A model generated the notes under the pieces. It did no database searches, was not told where the DNA came from, and saw nothing but the letters and a program-made list of their open reading frames with translations. The position numbers and the translations under genes were made by a program. From Candidatus Aminicenantota bacterium (GTDB lineage Bacteria > Acidobacteriota > Aminicenantia > JAMOAD01): a stretch of DNA of 12,164 nt. The stretch spans positions 1 through 12,164 of the forward strand of contig JALXDT010000292.1 of NCBI GenBank assembly GCA_027070475.1. Direction: 5' to 3'. The first letter of the stretch is position 1. Every line of letters begins with the position of its first letter. This document shows, piece by piece, positions 1-7,483 of the stretch.

Positions 1-210
1 GTTTATAATTTAGCAGGAATGCAAAGTAAAGCTGTTCATGTGTGGGAGACTGCTCTCTCTCTTAATAAAAAATTTGCCCCTGCTATCTCAAGGCTTGAGG
101 GAAAAGGAGTTAATGTGAAATTTAAAATTCTTTCAGAGAAAATTAAAAATGGGCTCAAAAAGATATTCGGAGACAAAGGAGAGAAAAAGGAGAAGGAAGA
201 GGAAGAATGA
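1..210 (+). CDS. C-terminal end of a TPR-like protein (5' end outside window)
   Basis: The reading frame is open from base 1 with no stop before 208-210, so this is the tail of a longer gene rather than a small gene starting at the ATG at 19. The first ~33 visible residues look like one tetratricopeptide unit: a helix with Tyr/Ala/Gly positions, then a second helix with the A-x-x-x-W-E-x-A-L pattern and an A-x-x-x-L ending. TPR units are protein-protein interaction modules. After this come a Lys-rich helix and a strongly charged Lys/Glu tail ending in four glutamates, probably disordered. The stop lies 16 bases before the next start, so it is likely the upstream member of the same operon. With one repeat visible, the TPR call is moderate and no specific function can be assigned. 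Confidence 0.6.
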   Translation, partial: VYNLAGMQSKAVHVWETALSLNKKFAPAISRLEGKGVNVKFKILSEKIKNGLKKIFGDKGEKKEKEEEE

Positions 211-226
211 GGAGAGGTGATTTAAA

Positions 227-1330
227 ATGAAAAAACTCGATTTTTACATCCCTACAAAAATAATTTACGGAAAGGGAAGGATAAAAGAATTCGGAGAAGT
301 TCTTGATAAAAAGTTTAAAAATATAATGATTGTTAGTGGTAAATCCTCATATAAAAAGAGTGGAGCCTATGAGAAAATTTCAACTCAGTTAAAAGATAGA
401 AATATTATTTTATTTAATGAAGTGAAGGAAAATCCTGATTTTGAAACTTTAATGAAAGGAGCGGAATTAGCTAAAAATGAAAAGGTGGAGCTCATCATAG
501 GAATTGGTGGCGGTTCCCCTATGGATGCTGCAAAGGGTATAGCCTTACTTGCTACCAATGGCGGTAATATGAGGGATTATATGAAAGGTAAGGAAGCGAA
601 AAAGGCCCCTTTACCGATTGTTTGCATCCCTACAACTTCCGGAACGGGAAGCGAAGTTACTCCCTATGCTGTTTTTACGGATTCTGAAACAAAGGATAAA
701 GGAGGATATGCAAACCCTTCTATTTATCCAATTTTTTCCATAATCGATCCTGAATTGACATATTCTATGCCTGATGATGTTTTGATAAACACAGGGTTGG
801 ATGCTTTAACCCATGCTCTTGAAGCCTATCTTTCAACTAAGGCTACTCCTTTGAATGATGTTATTTCAATCCATGCAATAGAAATTATAATGGGGAATTT
901 AAAGGATTCTCTGAAGAGGGATAAGGAAGCAATGGACAGACTATCCTATGCTTCAATGATAGCTGGGATAGCCATTGCAAATGCTGGTACACTCTTGCTC
1001 CATGCAGCCGGATATCCTTTGACTGTTTATCATCAAATCCCCCATGGGAAGGCAAATGCGATTTTACTACCCGCCTTTATGAAATTTATGAAAGAAAAAT
1101 CAGAGGTAAAAGCTAAGGTTGAACTTCTGGAGGGTATTTTTGAAGAGTACGGAGGGATCCAAGAATTTATTAATTATTTTGGTATTTCAACAAAATTATC
1201 CGAAAATGGAATTTCCGAAGAGGAGATTAATACTTTTGTTGAAAAAACAATTGTAAAGAAAAACCTAAAAATAACACCTGCTCAAATTTCCAGAGAAGAC
1301 CTTTTTAAATTCTATAAGGATACATTTTAA
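227..1330 (+). CDS. Iron-containing (group III) alcohol dehydrogenase
   Basis: This 367-residue protein has the usual length of the Fe-ADH family, cytoplasmic enzymes that interconvert alcohols and aldehydes/ketones with NAD(P). The N-terminal Rossmann-like half carries the nucleotide-binding GGGSPMDAAKG segment at 94-104 and PTTSGTGSE at 135-143. The helical C-terminal half holds the four expected metal ligands: Asp192 and His196 in GLDALTHALEAY, His259, and His273 in the PHG motif. The position four residues after His259, a His in E. coli FucO, is Tyr263 here; as I recall this is a known subgroup variant. The ATG at 227 is preceded by a strong Shine-Dalgarno (GGAGAGGTGA, 211-220). Its stop shares one base with the next start, implying translational coupling. 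The family is clear; the substrate cannot be predicted from sequence and the neighbours do not point to one. Confidence 0.93.
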   Translation: MKKLDFYIPTKIIYGKGRIKEFGEVLDKKFKNIMIVSGKSSYKKSGAYEKISTQLKDRNIILFNEVKENPDFETLMKGAELAKNEKVELIIGIGGGSPMDAAKGIALLATNGGNMRDYMKGKEAKKAPLPIVCIPTTSGTGSEVTPYAVFTDSETKDKGGYANPSIYPIFSIIDPELTYSMPDDVLINTGLDALTHALEAYLSTKATPLNDVISIHAIEIIMGNLKDSLKRDKEAMDRLSYASMIAGIAIANAGTLLLHAAGYPLTVYHQIPHGKANAILLPAFMKFMKEKSEVKAKVELLEGIFEEYGGIQEFINYFGISTKLSENGISEEEINTFVEKTIVKKNLKITPAQISREDLFKFYKDTF

Positions 1331-3207
1331 TGCGAAAAAGCTTATTCCTGATTGTTATTGTTTTATCTTCTTTACTCTATTTTACTTCATGTAAGCAGAG
1401 AATAAGGATTGTATATCCCGGAGGAGTGAATATTGAATCTCCTGTTATAAGAGTCGGACTTGATACAGGAAAGGCAAATCTTAAAGTTTCATCAACAGCT
1501 GGCCTTAAAGTATATTTCAATGGCCAAAGGGTTTTTAACAATGTTCAGGGAGTTGTTGAATTTACTCTTAATAATGGAGCTATTAAGGTTCTTTCCGGAA
1601 AGGATTCTCAAATTTTAAAGGGAAATATTTTTTTAATCCCGCAAAAAGATTCTTTATTAAAGATAGGTGAGAATGAATACAGAGGAATATTTTTTCTGTT
1701 AAACAGAGGAGATTATATTAATTTAATTAATATATTAAATATAGAGGATTATTTAAAGGGAGTTTTACCCTATGAACTTTCTCCTTCTATCTACGGAGAA
1801 ATAGAAGCTTTAAAGGCTCAGGCAATTGCTGCGAGAACATATGCGCTCTACACTCTCAAAAAGTTTGATAGTGAGGGCTTTGACATTTGCGCGACCAAAG
1901 CATGTCAGGTGTATAGGGGAGCAAGCGGAGAAATGCCTCTTTCAAATAAGGCTGTGGAGGAGACCAAAGGTAAAGTTCTTACCTATGAGGGTAAAATAGC
2001 TGCTGCTCTTTACAGTGCATCCTGTGGAGGGTTTACGGAGTATTCAAACAAAATGTTCAAAGGAATGAATTATCCCTATCTTATAGGTCAGCCTTGCGAG
2101 TACGATTCTATGAAATGGTATTGGATTTACACTGATAATTTCAAACCCTATTCTCTTGAAATAGATTTTGCAATAGCGATAAATCTTGTTGATGAGTTTG
2201 ATGTAAAGAGAGGAAACAAAAAGATATCAACAGAGAAAGCTGCCAAAATCTTAAAAAAAATTTCTCTCCTTGTAGGAAAAGAGGAGACTTTTTTATTGGA
2301 CAAGGTTAATATCATATCTTTACTTGAACCTTTTGACGGGTTGTTTTCTCTTCATCGTAAAGCAAAGGAATTATTGAAGCCTTTTGAGATTCCCAAGTCC
2401 TTTACAATCAGGTATGGAAAGAGAAAAAGTTATATGATTCAGTATTTGATAAAGAATGGTATTATAGATAAAAACGAAAGATTGTCTTATCCTTTGAACT
2501 TTAACCATTTTGTTGAAATCGTTTCAAAAATGATTATGAAAAACTTTAAGATTTTTGAGGAAGCTAAGTTTGTTTCTCTCCTCGGGAAAACTTTAAACTT
2601 CAAGGATAAAACAGGAAAGGATATTATGCTTAATGCTGACTCCCCGATCTTACTGAGAAGGATTAATGGAAAAATTTATCCTGCTCACATGGTATATTTA
2701 ACCGGGAAAGAGAAGGTTAAGTTTTTTTCATCGAAACAAAACATAAAAATCCTTCTTGTTGAATATCCGAAATTTTCCTTAAAACCCGACAATCTTTATC
2801 CTTTCTGGCATAAAATATATAGTTTGAAAGAACTTGAAAAAACGATAAGAGCCTTTACTCCTATTGCAAAACTTCATGATATAGTTCCTCTTGAAAGAGG
2901 AATTTCAGGGAGGGTGATAAAACTTGAAATTCAGGATGAAAACAGAAGCCAATTTCTCTATGGTTTTCAGATTAATAAAGCATTGGGATTAAAGGATACT
3001 CTCTTTTTTATAGATAGAGAGTTCGAGGGGGACAATATAAAGAGAATAACCTTTATCGGAAGGGGATACGGACACGGAGTCGGAATGTGTCAGGTAGGTG
3101 CATACGGTATGGCTAAAAAGGGGAAAGATTATAAGGACATATTATCTTACTATTATCCGGGAACAACTATTATGGATTACTTTGATCTGGAGAAAAAGAA
3201 AAAATGA
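1330..3207 (+). CDS. SpoIID/LytB-domain wall protein, probable lipoprotein
   Basis: This 625-residue protein starts with a short basic end, a hydrophobic stretch (4-18) and Cys21 after Phe-Thr-Ser, which reads as a relaxed lipobox. SpoIID family features are clear. Residues 139-176 hold the N-D/E-YLKGVLPYEL and EALKAQAIAARTYAL blocks, with Glu149 at the place of the catalytic acid known for SpoIID. The Cys187/Cys192 pair (CATKAC-QVYRGA) matches the zinc-binding pair described for the C. difficile enzyme. ASCGG is at 230-234 and the closing GRGYGHGVGMCQVGAYGMA block at 577-595. Family members are lytic transglycosylases acting on denuded peptidoglycan glycan strands. About 260 residues (roughly 258-520) are inserted between the two conserved blocks, far more than in classical SpoIID (~340 residues). 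The ATG overlaps the previous stop by one base, with AAGGA 9 bases upstream. No sporulation gene is nearby, so a vegetative wall role is more likely. Confidence 0.9.
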   Translation: MRKSLFLIVIVLSSLLYFTSCKQRIRIVYPGGVNIESPVIRVGLDTGKANLKVSSTAGLKVYFNGQRVFNNVQGVVEFTLNNGAIKVLSGKDSQILKGNIFLIPQKDSLLKIGENEYRGIFFLLNRGDYINLINILNIEDYLKGVLPYELSPSIYGEIEALKAQAIAARTYALYTLKKFDSEGFDICATKACQVYRGASGEMPLSNKAVEETKGKVLTYEGKIAAALYSASCGGFTEYSNKMFKGMNYPYLIGQPCEYDSMKWYWIYTDNFKPYSLEIDFAIAINLVDEFDVKRGNKKISTEKAAKILKKISLLVGKEETFLLDKVNIISLLEPFDGLFSLHRKAKELLKPFEIPKSFTIRYGKRKSYMIQYLIKNGIIDKNERLSYPLNFNHFVEIVSKMIMKNFKIFEEAKFVSLLGKTLNFKDKTGKDIMLNADSPILLRRINGKIYPAHMVYLTGKEKVKFFSSKQNIKILLVEYPKFSLKPDNLYPFWHKIYSLKELEKTIRAFTPIAKLHDIVPLERGISGRVIKLEIQDENRSQFLYGFQINKALGLKDTLFFIDREFEGDNIKRITFIGRGYGHGVGMCQVGAYGMAKKGKDYKDILSYYYPGTTIMDYFDLEKKKK

Positions 3208-4037
3208 AAAAACCTCCTCTGTATTACAAGGTTTTTGAAAACAGGAATTGTAGTAAGTGGGTGGTTTTCATACATGGAGCCGGAGGAAGTTCCACAGTCT
3301 GGTTTAAGCAATTAAAAGCTTTTAGAAGAAATTTCAATGTTCTTTTATTGGATTTGAGGGGGCATGGAAAATCAAGAAATGTTATAAAGGAGTGGAAGAC
3401 AAACAAATATACATTTAAGGATATCAGCGTAGATATTATAGAAGTTATGGATTCCATAAATCTGAAGTCAGCTCACTTTGTAGGAATCTCATTGGGAACA
3501 ATTATAATAAGAAACATAGCTGAGCTCTATCCGGAGAGAGTGGAATCAATGATCCTTGGGGGTGCTGTTATCAGGTTTAATATTCGTTCAAAAATATTAA
3601 TAGCTATAGGAAATATGGTTAAGAGATTTATTCCTTATATGTGGATTTATAAACTTTATGCCTGGATATTAATGCCTAAGAAAAGGCACAAGGAGTCAAG
3701 ATTGGTCTTTGTAAGGGAAGCTAAAAAACTTTATCAGAAGGAATTTATAAGATGGGTAAGACTTACATCAGAGGTCAAACCATTAATGAGATTTTTCAGG
3801 GAAAAAGAGACAGATGTTCCAACTCTTTATTTGATGGGAGATGAAGATTATATGTTTCTGCCTGGCGTGAAAGCTGTAGTGGAAAAACACAAAAAAGCTG
3901 TTCTCAGGATAATAAAAAACAGCGGGCATGTTTGTAATATTGACCAACCCTCTGTATTTAATGCTCTTGCAATTAAATTTATCAAAAACTCCGGGGATTT
4001 CTTTTATAAAAAAGAAGAGATAGTTGGAAATGCTTGA
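3204..4037 (+). CDS. Alpha/beta-hydrolase fold protein
   Basis: This 277-residue protein has the complete catalytic layout of the alpha/beta-hydrolase superfamily. The oxyanion-hole segment is HGAGG (24-28), then the strand ending in DLRGHGKS (50-57). The nucleophile elbow GISLG puts Ser96 as nucleophile, the likely acid is Asp215 (or Asp213) in MGDED, and the catalytic His242 lies in SGHV. A basic, aromatic cap region spans roughly 125-195. No signal peptide is seen, so it is probably cytoplasmic. The start overlaps the SpoIID gene stop by four bases (ATGA), with GGAG 11 bases upstream, so the two are translationally coupled. Family members include esterases, lipases, peptidases and C-C hydrolases; substrate cannot be inferred. 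Coupling to a wall enzyme could hint at an envelope-related substrate, but that is weak inference. Confidence 0.9.
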   Translation: MKKPPLYYKVFENRNCSKWVVFIHGAGGSSTVWFKQLKAFRRNFNVLLLDLRGHGKSRNVIKEWKTNKYTFKDISVDIIEVMDSINLKSAHFVGISLGTIIIRNIAELYPERVESMILGGAVIRFNIRSKILIAIGNMVKRFIPYMWIYKLYAWILMPKKRHKESRLVFVREAKKLYQKEFIRWVRLTSEVKPLMRFFREKETDVPTLYLMGDEDYMFLPGVKAVVEKHKKAVLRIIKNSGHVCNIDQPSVFNALAIKFIKNSGDFFYKKEEIVGNA

Positions 4038-4065
4038 TTTTTCAGGGGAGAAGTATTAGTAAATT

Positions 4066-4974
4066 ATGAAAGCTGAAAAAATTTCAGGTATCCTCTTAAT
4101 AGACAAGCCAAAGGAGTTTTCATCCTTTGATGTTGTAAGAAGGATCAAAAAAGTTTTTCCTGAAAACAAAGTAGGGCACTTCGGGACCCTGGATCCAATA
4201 GCCACAGGTTTGCTTATTATAGGAATAGGAAAGGCTACTAAATTTTTTGACCTTTTTAAGAAGGAATCAAAAACATACATGGCAAAGGCACAGCTGGGAA
4301 TAACTACTGATACCTATGATATAACAGGTAAAATAGTTAAAGAGGCAAAGGATTTTAATGTATCTTTTAGTGAATTGAATGATGCCTTAAAATCTTTTAT
4401 CGGAGAGACACTTCAAACACCCCCTATGTTTTCAGCAAAAAAATTCAAAGGAAAGCCACTTTACAAATTGGCAAGAGAGGGGAAAGAGGTTAAAAGAAAA
4501 CCCGTTAAAATCAATATAGATTATCTTGAGCTTTTAAGTTATGAATCACCTTTCTTTGACTTCATAGTATCATCATCTTCCGGAACATATATCAGGAGCC
4601 TGATTAATGACCTCGGTGAGCTTTTGGGTTGCGGTGCCACAATGGTTGAGCTTAGAAGAACAGAGATCGGTGGCTATAAGGTTGAGCATGCTCTTACACT
4701 TGAAGAATTTGAAGCAGAGGTTAAAAATGGGAAAATATTCAATTTCATAATTCCCGTTGAAAAGATTTTCCCTGAATTTCCGAAGATAATAGTATCTCCG
4801 AGGGGAGAGTTTCTTGCCTCAAACGGAGCTCTTGTTCCTGCGGAGGAGGTTTTAAAGGTTGAGGGTGTCAGTGATGAATACTTTAAACTTTTTAATGATG
4901 AGGGCAAATTTTTATGCCTTGCAAAACCTGAACTTACAAAGAGAGCCTTTAAACCTGTAATAGTATTAAAGTGA
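4066..4974 (+). CDS. truB: tRNA pseudouridine(55) synthase TruB
   Basis: This 302-residue protein is a full-length TruB, which isomerises U55 of the T-loop in elongator tRNAs. The N-terminal GILLIDKPKEFSSFD segment (8-22) is typical. The catalytic motif GHFGTLDPIATGLL (37-50) contains the nucleophilic Asp43; Phe39 stands where many homologues have Thr or Gly. Tyr71 (KTYMA) and Arg177 (SSGTYIRSL) match the conserved active-site Tyr and Arg of the E. coli enzyme. Residues ~240-300 form the small C-terminal PUA-like domain. The ATG at 4066 is the first usable start, because an in-frame TAA lies at 4060-4062. A purine-rich AGGGGAG sits somewhat far upstream (4044-4050). Twenty-eight bases separate it from the hydrolase gene, and its stop overlaps the helicase start. 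TruB often sits near rbfA/infB, but not here. Confidence 0.97.
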   Translation: MKAEKISGILLIDKPKEFSSFDVVRRIKKVFPENKVGHFGTLDPIATGLLIIGIGKATKFFDLFKKESKTYMAKAQLGITTDTYDITGKIVKEAKDFNVSFSELNDALKSFIGETLQTPPMFSAKKFKGKPLYKLAREGKEVKRKPVKINIDYLELLSYESPFFDFIVSSSSGTYIRSLINDLGELLGCGATMVELRRTEIGGYKVEHALTLEEFEAEVKNGKIFNFIIPVEKIFPEFPKIIVSPRGEFLASNGALVPAEEVLKVEGVSDEYFKLFNDEGKFLCLAKPELTKRAFKPVIVLK

Positions 4975-7115
4975 TGGAAGAGATAAGGGCTTCTGTAATC
5001 TCAATAAATTTTGAAGGGGATAATGGATTTAAAATCGTAAGAGCAAGAGAAAAGGGCGGAGGGATTATAAGTGTTGTCGGTAAACTTGAAGGAGTGGGAG
5101 AGGGAGATCCACTGATTTTAAGAGGGGAGTATAATGAGCATCCTGTCTATGGCAAGGAATTTCTTGTAAAGGATTTTGAATTTGATCAGGAGGCTAAGGA
5201 GGAGAGCATTGTAAGGTTTATATCTTCCAATAGAATAAAGGGTATAGGCGAAAAAAAAGCAAGAAAAATTGTTGAAAAGTTTGGTGAGGATACAATAAAT
5301 ATATTGAAAAATTCCCCTGACAAACTCCTTGAGATCAATGGAATAGGCAAAAACAATATAAAGATGATAAAAGAGAGTATTGCCGAATTGGGAGATACCT
5401 TTGATTCTCTGATTTTTCTTAATTTTTTAGGATTTGGCTCAGCACTATCTTATAAGATTTTAGAGAGTATGGAAGGTGATATTGAAAGTGAGATAAGGGA
5501 AAATCCTTATATACTGATAAAAAAAGTGAAGGGTATAGGTTTTAAACTTGCGGACAGGGCTGCAAAAAGACTCGGAATTCCCGATGATTCCCCTTTCAGA
5601 TTAAAAAGTTATATACTCTATCTTCTTGAATCTTCCCTTGAAGAGGGGCATACATTTTTACACAGGGAGGAGCTTGAAAACCTCTTTATATCCGAAATGT
5701 CTTCCTCCTCTGAAGTCTTTACAGAGATGATCGAAAGCCTTTTGGAGGAAGAGGAAATTGTTGTCATAGATACAGCTGTCTATTTGAAATATGTCTATGA
5801 GATTGAGCAAAAGATAGTTGACAAACTTCTTATTTTGAAAAAGCATCCCTTTGTTTTCACCTTAAAGCCATCCGAAAAAACAATAAATGAGATAGAAAAT
5901 AAATGGGGAATAAAGGTTGATGAAACTCAAAGAGATGTTATCTTAAATGTTATAAACAATAAACTTTCAATAATAACCGGAGGTCCCGGAACAGGCAAAA
6001 CAACAATATTAAAGTTTATAATCTCTCTTTTAAAGCAGAATGGCAAAACAGTTTTTATCGCAGCTCCCACCGGAAGAGCTGCCAAAAGGATAAGTGAAAC
6101 CTCAGGAGAGGAGGCAAAGACAATTCACAGGCTTTTGGAATACATACCGGGGAAAGAGGGATTTATGAAAAACAGATTTAATCCACTTGAAGCTGAGGCT
6201 GTTATAATTGATGAAGCCTCTATGATGGATATATTTATTTTTTACAGGCTTTTGGATGCTTTAGGTCCCAATACCCAGCTAATACTTGTGGGAGACCACT
6301 ATCAGCTTCCGCCCGTAGGCCCCGGCTATGTTTTCAGGGACCTTGTGAACTCAGGCAAAATTCCGGTTTACTTTCTTGAAAAGATTTACAGAAGGGATGA
6401 GGATAGCCTTATAAGTTTAAATGCTCTGAAAGTTAAAAGGGGAGAGATGCCTGAAATAGGTGGGAAAGAGAATAAAATATCGGATTTTTACTTTATAAGG
6501 AGAAACAAAGAGGATGATATTTTAAAACTTATCCTTGAACTATACCTTGAAAGGATTCCCTCCAAATTTATGGTTGATCCCTTCTCGGATTCAATACAGA
6601 TTCTCACTCCCATTTACAGAGGAGTGATAGGAGTTGATAATCTCAATAAAATTGTTCAATCAGAGCTTAACAGCAGCAGAAAGGGAATTAAACACTATGA
6701 AAAGGTCTTTAAGAAGGGCGATAAGGTAATGCAGCTTAAAAACAATTATGAAAAGGATGTTTTCAATGGAGACATAGGAAGAGTTAAAAGAATAAATCAC
6801 TATACTCAGACAATAGAGATTGATTATTATGATAAAACAGTTGTTTATGAAAGAAAGGAGTTCAATGAGATAACCCTTGCCTATGCTATTTCAATTCATA
6901 AATCTCAGGGAAGTGAATACGATTATGTGATTGTCCCTATTACCAAATCTCAGGGAATTATGCTACAGAGAAACCTTATTTACACAGCCATTACAAGGGC
7001 AAAAAAGATGATGATTTTTGTCGGAGACCCCGAAGCCCTTGAAATAGCAGTCAAAAACAATACCCCCCTCAAACGAAACTCTCGAATCTATGAGTTGGTG
7101 GTTGAGAGGTTATAG
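4974..7115 (+). CDS. recD2: RecD2-type ATP-dependent 5'-3' DNA helicase
   Basis: The ~713-residue protein matches the length of RecD2 (Deinococcus, Bacillus), the superfamily 1B helicase that works without RecBC in repair and replication-fork maintenance. Numbering from the GTG at 4971, it has an OB-like N-terminus (1-70), helix-hairpin-helix repeats (RIKGIGEKKA at 88-97, INGIGKNN at 122-129, VKGIGFKLAD at 186-195), Walker A GGPGTGKTT (337-345), motif Ia APTGRAAKR (365-373), TIHRLLE (384-390), Walker B VIIDEAS (411-417), motif III VGDHYQLPPVG (440-450), motif V SIHKSQGSEYD (641-651) and motif VI YTAITRAKK (671-679). All ATPase motifs are intact. Two starts compete: GTG at 4971 (4-base overlap with truB) and ATG at 4974 (1-base overlap, TGATG). 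I chose ATG by codon preference. No clear Shine-Dalgarno exists, so translation is probably coupled to truB. Confidence 0.95.
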   Translation: MEEIRASVISINFEGDNGFKIVRAREKGGGIISVVGKLEGVGEGDPLILRGEYNEHPVYGKEFLVKDFEFDQEAKEESIVRFISSNRIKGIGEKKARKIVEKFGEDTINILKNSPDKLLEINGIGKNNIKMIKESIAELGDTFDSLIFLNFLGFGSALSYKILESMEGDIESEIRENPYILIKKVKGIGFKLADRAAKRLGIPDDSPFRLKSYILYLLESSLEEGHTFLHREELENLFISEMSSSSEVFTEMIESLLEEEEIVVIDTAVYLKYVYEIEQKIVDKLLILKKHPFVFTLKPSEKTINEIENKWGIKVDETQRDVILNVINNKLSIITGGPGTGKTTILKFIISLLKQNGKTVFIAAPTGRAAKRISETSGEEAKTIHRLLEYIPGKEGFMKNRFNPLEAEAVIIDEASMMDIFIFYRLLDALGPNTQLILVGDHYQLPPVGPGYVFRDLVNSGKIPVYFLEKIYRRDEDSLISLNALKVKRGEMPEIGGKENKISDFYFIRRNKEDDILKLILELYLERIPSKFMVDPFSDSIQILTPIYRGVIGVDNLNKIVQSELNSSRKGIKHYEKVFKKGDKVMQLKNNYEKDVFNGDIGRVKRINHYTQTIEIDYYDKTVVYERKEFNEITLAYAISIHKSQGSEYDYVIVPITKSQGIMLQRNLIYTAITRAKKMMIFVGDPEALEIAVKNNTPLKRNSRIYELVVERL

Positions 7116-7116
7116 T

Positions 7117-7136
7117 AGCGAACGAAGTGAGCGAAG
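7117..7136 (+). repeat. End-of-gene motif AGCGAACGAAGTGAGCGAAG
   Basis: The motif begins two bases after the helicase stop codon (7113-7115). It contains two copies of GCGAA (7118-7122, 7131-7135) around CGAAGTGA and is richer in G and C than its surroundings. From memory, similar GCGAACGAAGTGAGCG-type strings occur immediately after stop codons in many unrelated bacterial genomes, often as part of dispersed repeats. Only one copy is visible here, so its repeat status rests on that recollection rather than on this window. Confidence 0.4.
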
Positions 7137-7257
7137 ATCCAGCTCTTTCTTTCCAACTGTAAGTGAAAGAATGTACCAGTAGAAATAATGCATGAAGAAA
7201 ACTTCACAAAAACAACGCTAATTTTAAAAGATAGTGCTGGATGAATTGAGAGTAATG

Positions 7258-7289
7258 TTGTAGGGGCAATTCGTGAATTGCCCCTACAA
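7258..7289. repeat. Perfect 15-bp inverted repeat, probable dispersed intergenic hairpin element
   Basis: The left arm (7258-7272, TTGTAGGGGCAATTC) and right arm (7275-7289, GAATTGCCCCTACAA) are exact reverse complements separated by two bases (GT). The GGGGC/GCCCC core stands out in AT-rich DNA. There is no T-run after the right arm (AATTAATTATATT follows), so it is not a classical intrinsic terminator, although it lies 143 bases after the helicase stop. GTAGGGGC...GCCCCTAC palindromes are, as I recall, common as high-copy intergenic repeats in several bacterial groups, so a mobile or REP/MITE-like element is the preferred reading. It could also fold in RNA and protect or attenuate a transcript. 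Confidence 0.65.
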
Positions 7290-7454
7290 TTAATTATATT
7301 AAATATGATAAACAACGAGAAGCCTCAAACTTCAAAAACAACTCAAAGCTCAATGTTCAAGTTTCATTTCTGACATCGAACACAGCGCTTGGGTGTAACT
7401 TAAGGATAGTGCCTCATAAAAGTAAAACTTTATTTATAGTTAAAAGTTTGTTAT

Positions 7455-7471
7455 TTTAAATATTATTTAAA
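7455..7471. promoter_or_regulatory. AT-only inverted repeat just upstream of the ribosome site (possible operator)
   Basis: TTTAAAT (7455-7461) and ATTTAAA (7465-7471) form a 7-3-7 inverted repeat ending one base before the GGAGGTGA Shine-Dalgarno of the dehydrogenase gene. Its position suits a repressor site or a small RNA hairpin. However, it is made only of A and T in an AT-rich leader, where such symmetry arises by chance fairly easily. Confidence 0.2.
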
Positions 7472-7483
7472 TGGAGGTGAATA

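Larger units (their letters stand above)
7116..7483. other. 368-base intergenic region with repeat elements and the leader of the next gene
   Basis: No credible gene is seen on either strand. A short open frame on the minus strand (7088-7315) runs through the hairpin and helicase end and has no start signal or recognisable protein pattern. Contents in order: a motif right after the helicase stop (7117-7136), a 15-bp-stem hairpin (7258-7289), and AT-rich leader sequence ending in an inverted repeat (7455-7471) and a strong Shine-Dalgarno GGAGGTGA (7473-7480). I find no canonical rho-independent terminator for the upstream operon and no convincing -35/-10 pair for the downstream gene, although the length and the strong ribosome site suggest the latter has its own promoter here. 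Confidence 0.7.

Noticed and set aside
1330..3207. SpoIID homologue as evidence of endospore formation
   Set aside because: SpoIID/LytB-domain proteins occur widely in non-sporulating bacteria, and no other sporulation gene is in the window.
7088..7315. 75-codon minus-strand open frame across the helicase end and the hairpin
   Set aside because: It overlaps a certain gene antisense, runs through the palindrome, and shows no protein family pattern or ribosome site.
7327..7364. Imperfect inverted repeat AAACTTCAA ... TTCAAGTTT
   Set aside because: The arms match in 8 of 9 positions with a loop of about 20 AT-rich bases, which is weak enough to be chance.
7226..7420. Two similar short stretches around GATAGTGC (near 7230 and 7405) suggesting element ends
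   Set aside because: Only eight bases match exactly; too short to claim direct repeats or insertion boundaries.
7290..7483. Possible lysine riboswitch upstream of the lysine-dehydrogenase-like gene
   Set aside because: I could not find the conserved L-box core elements or a convincing multi-helix layout; only short, weak inverted pairs are present.
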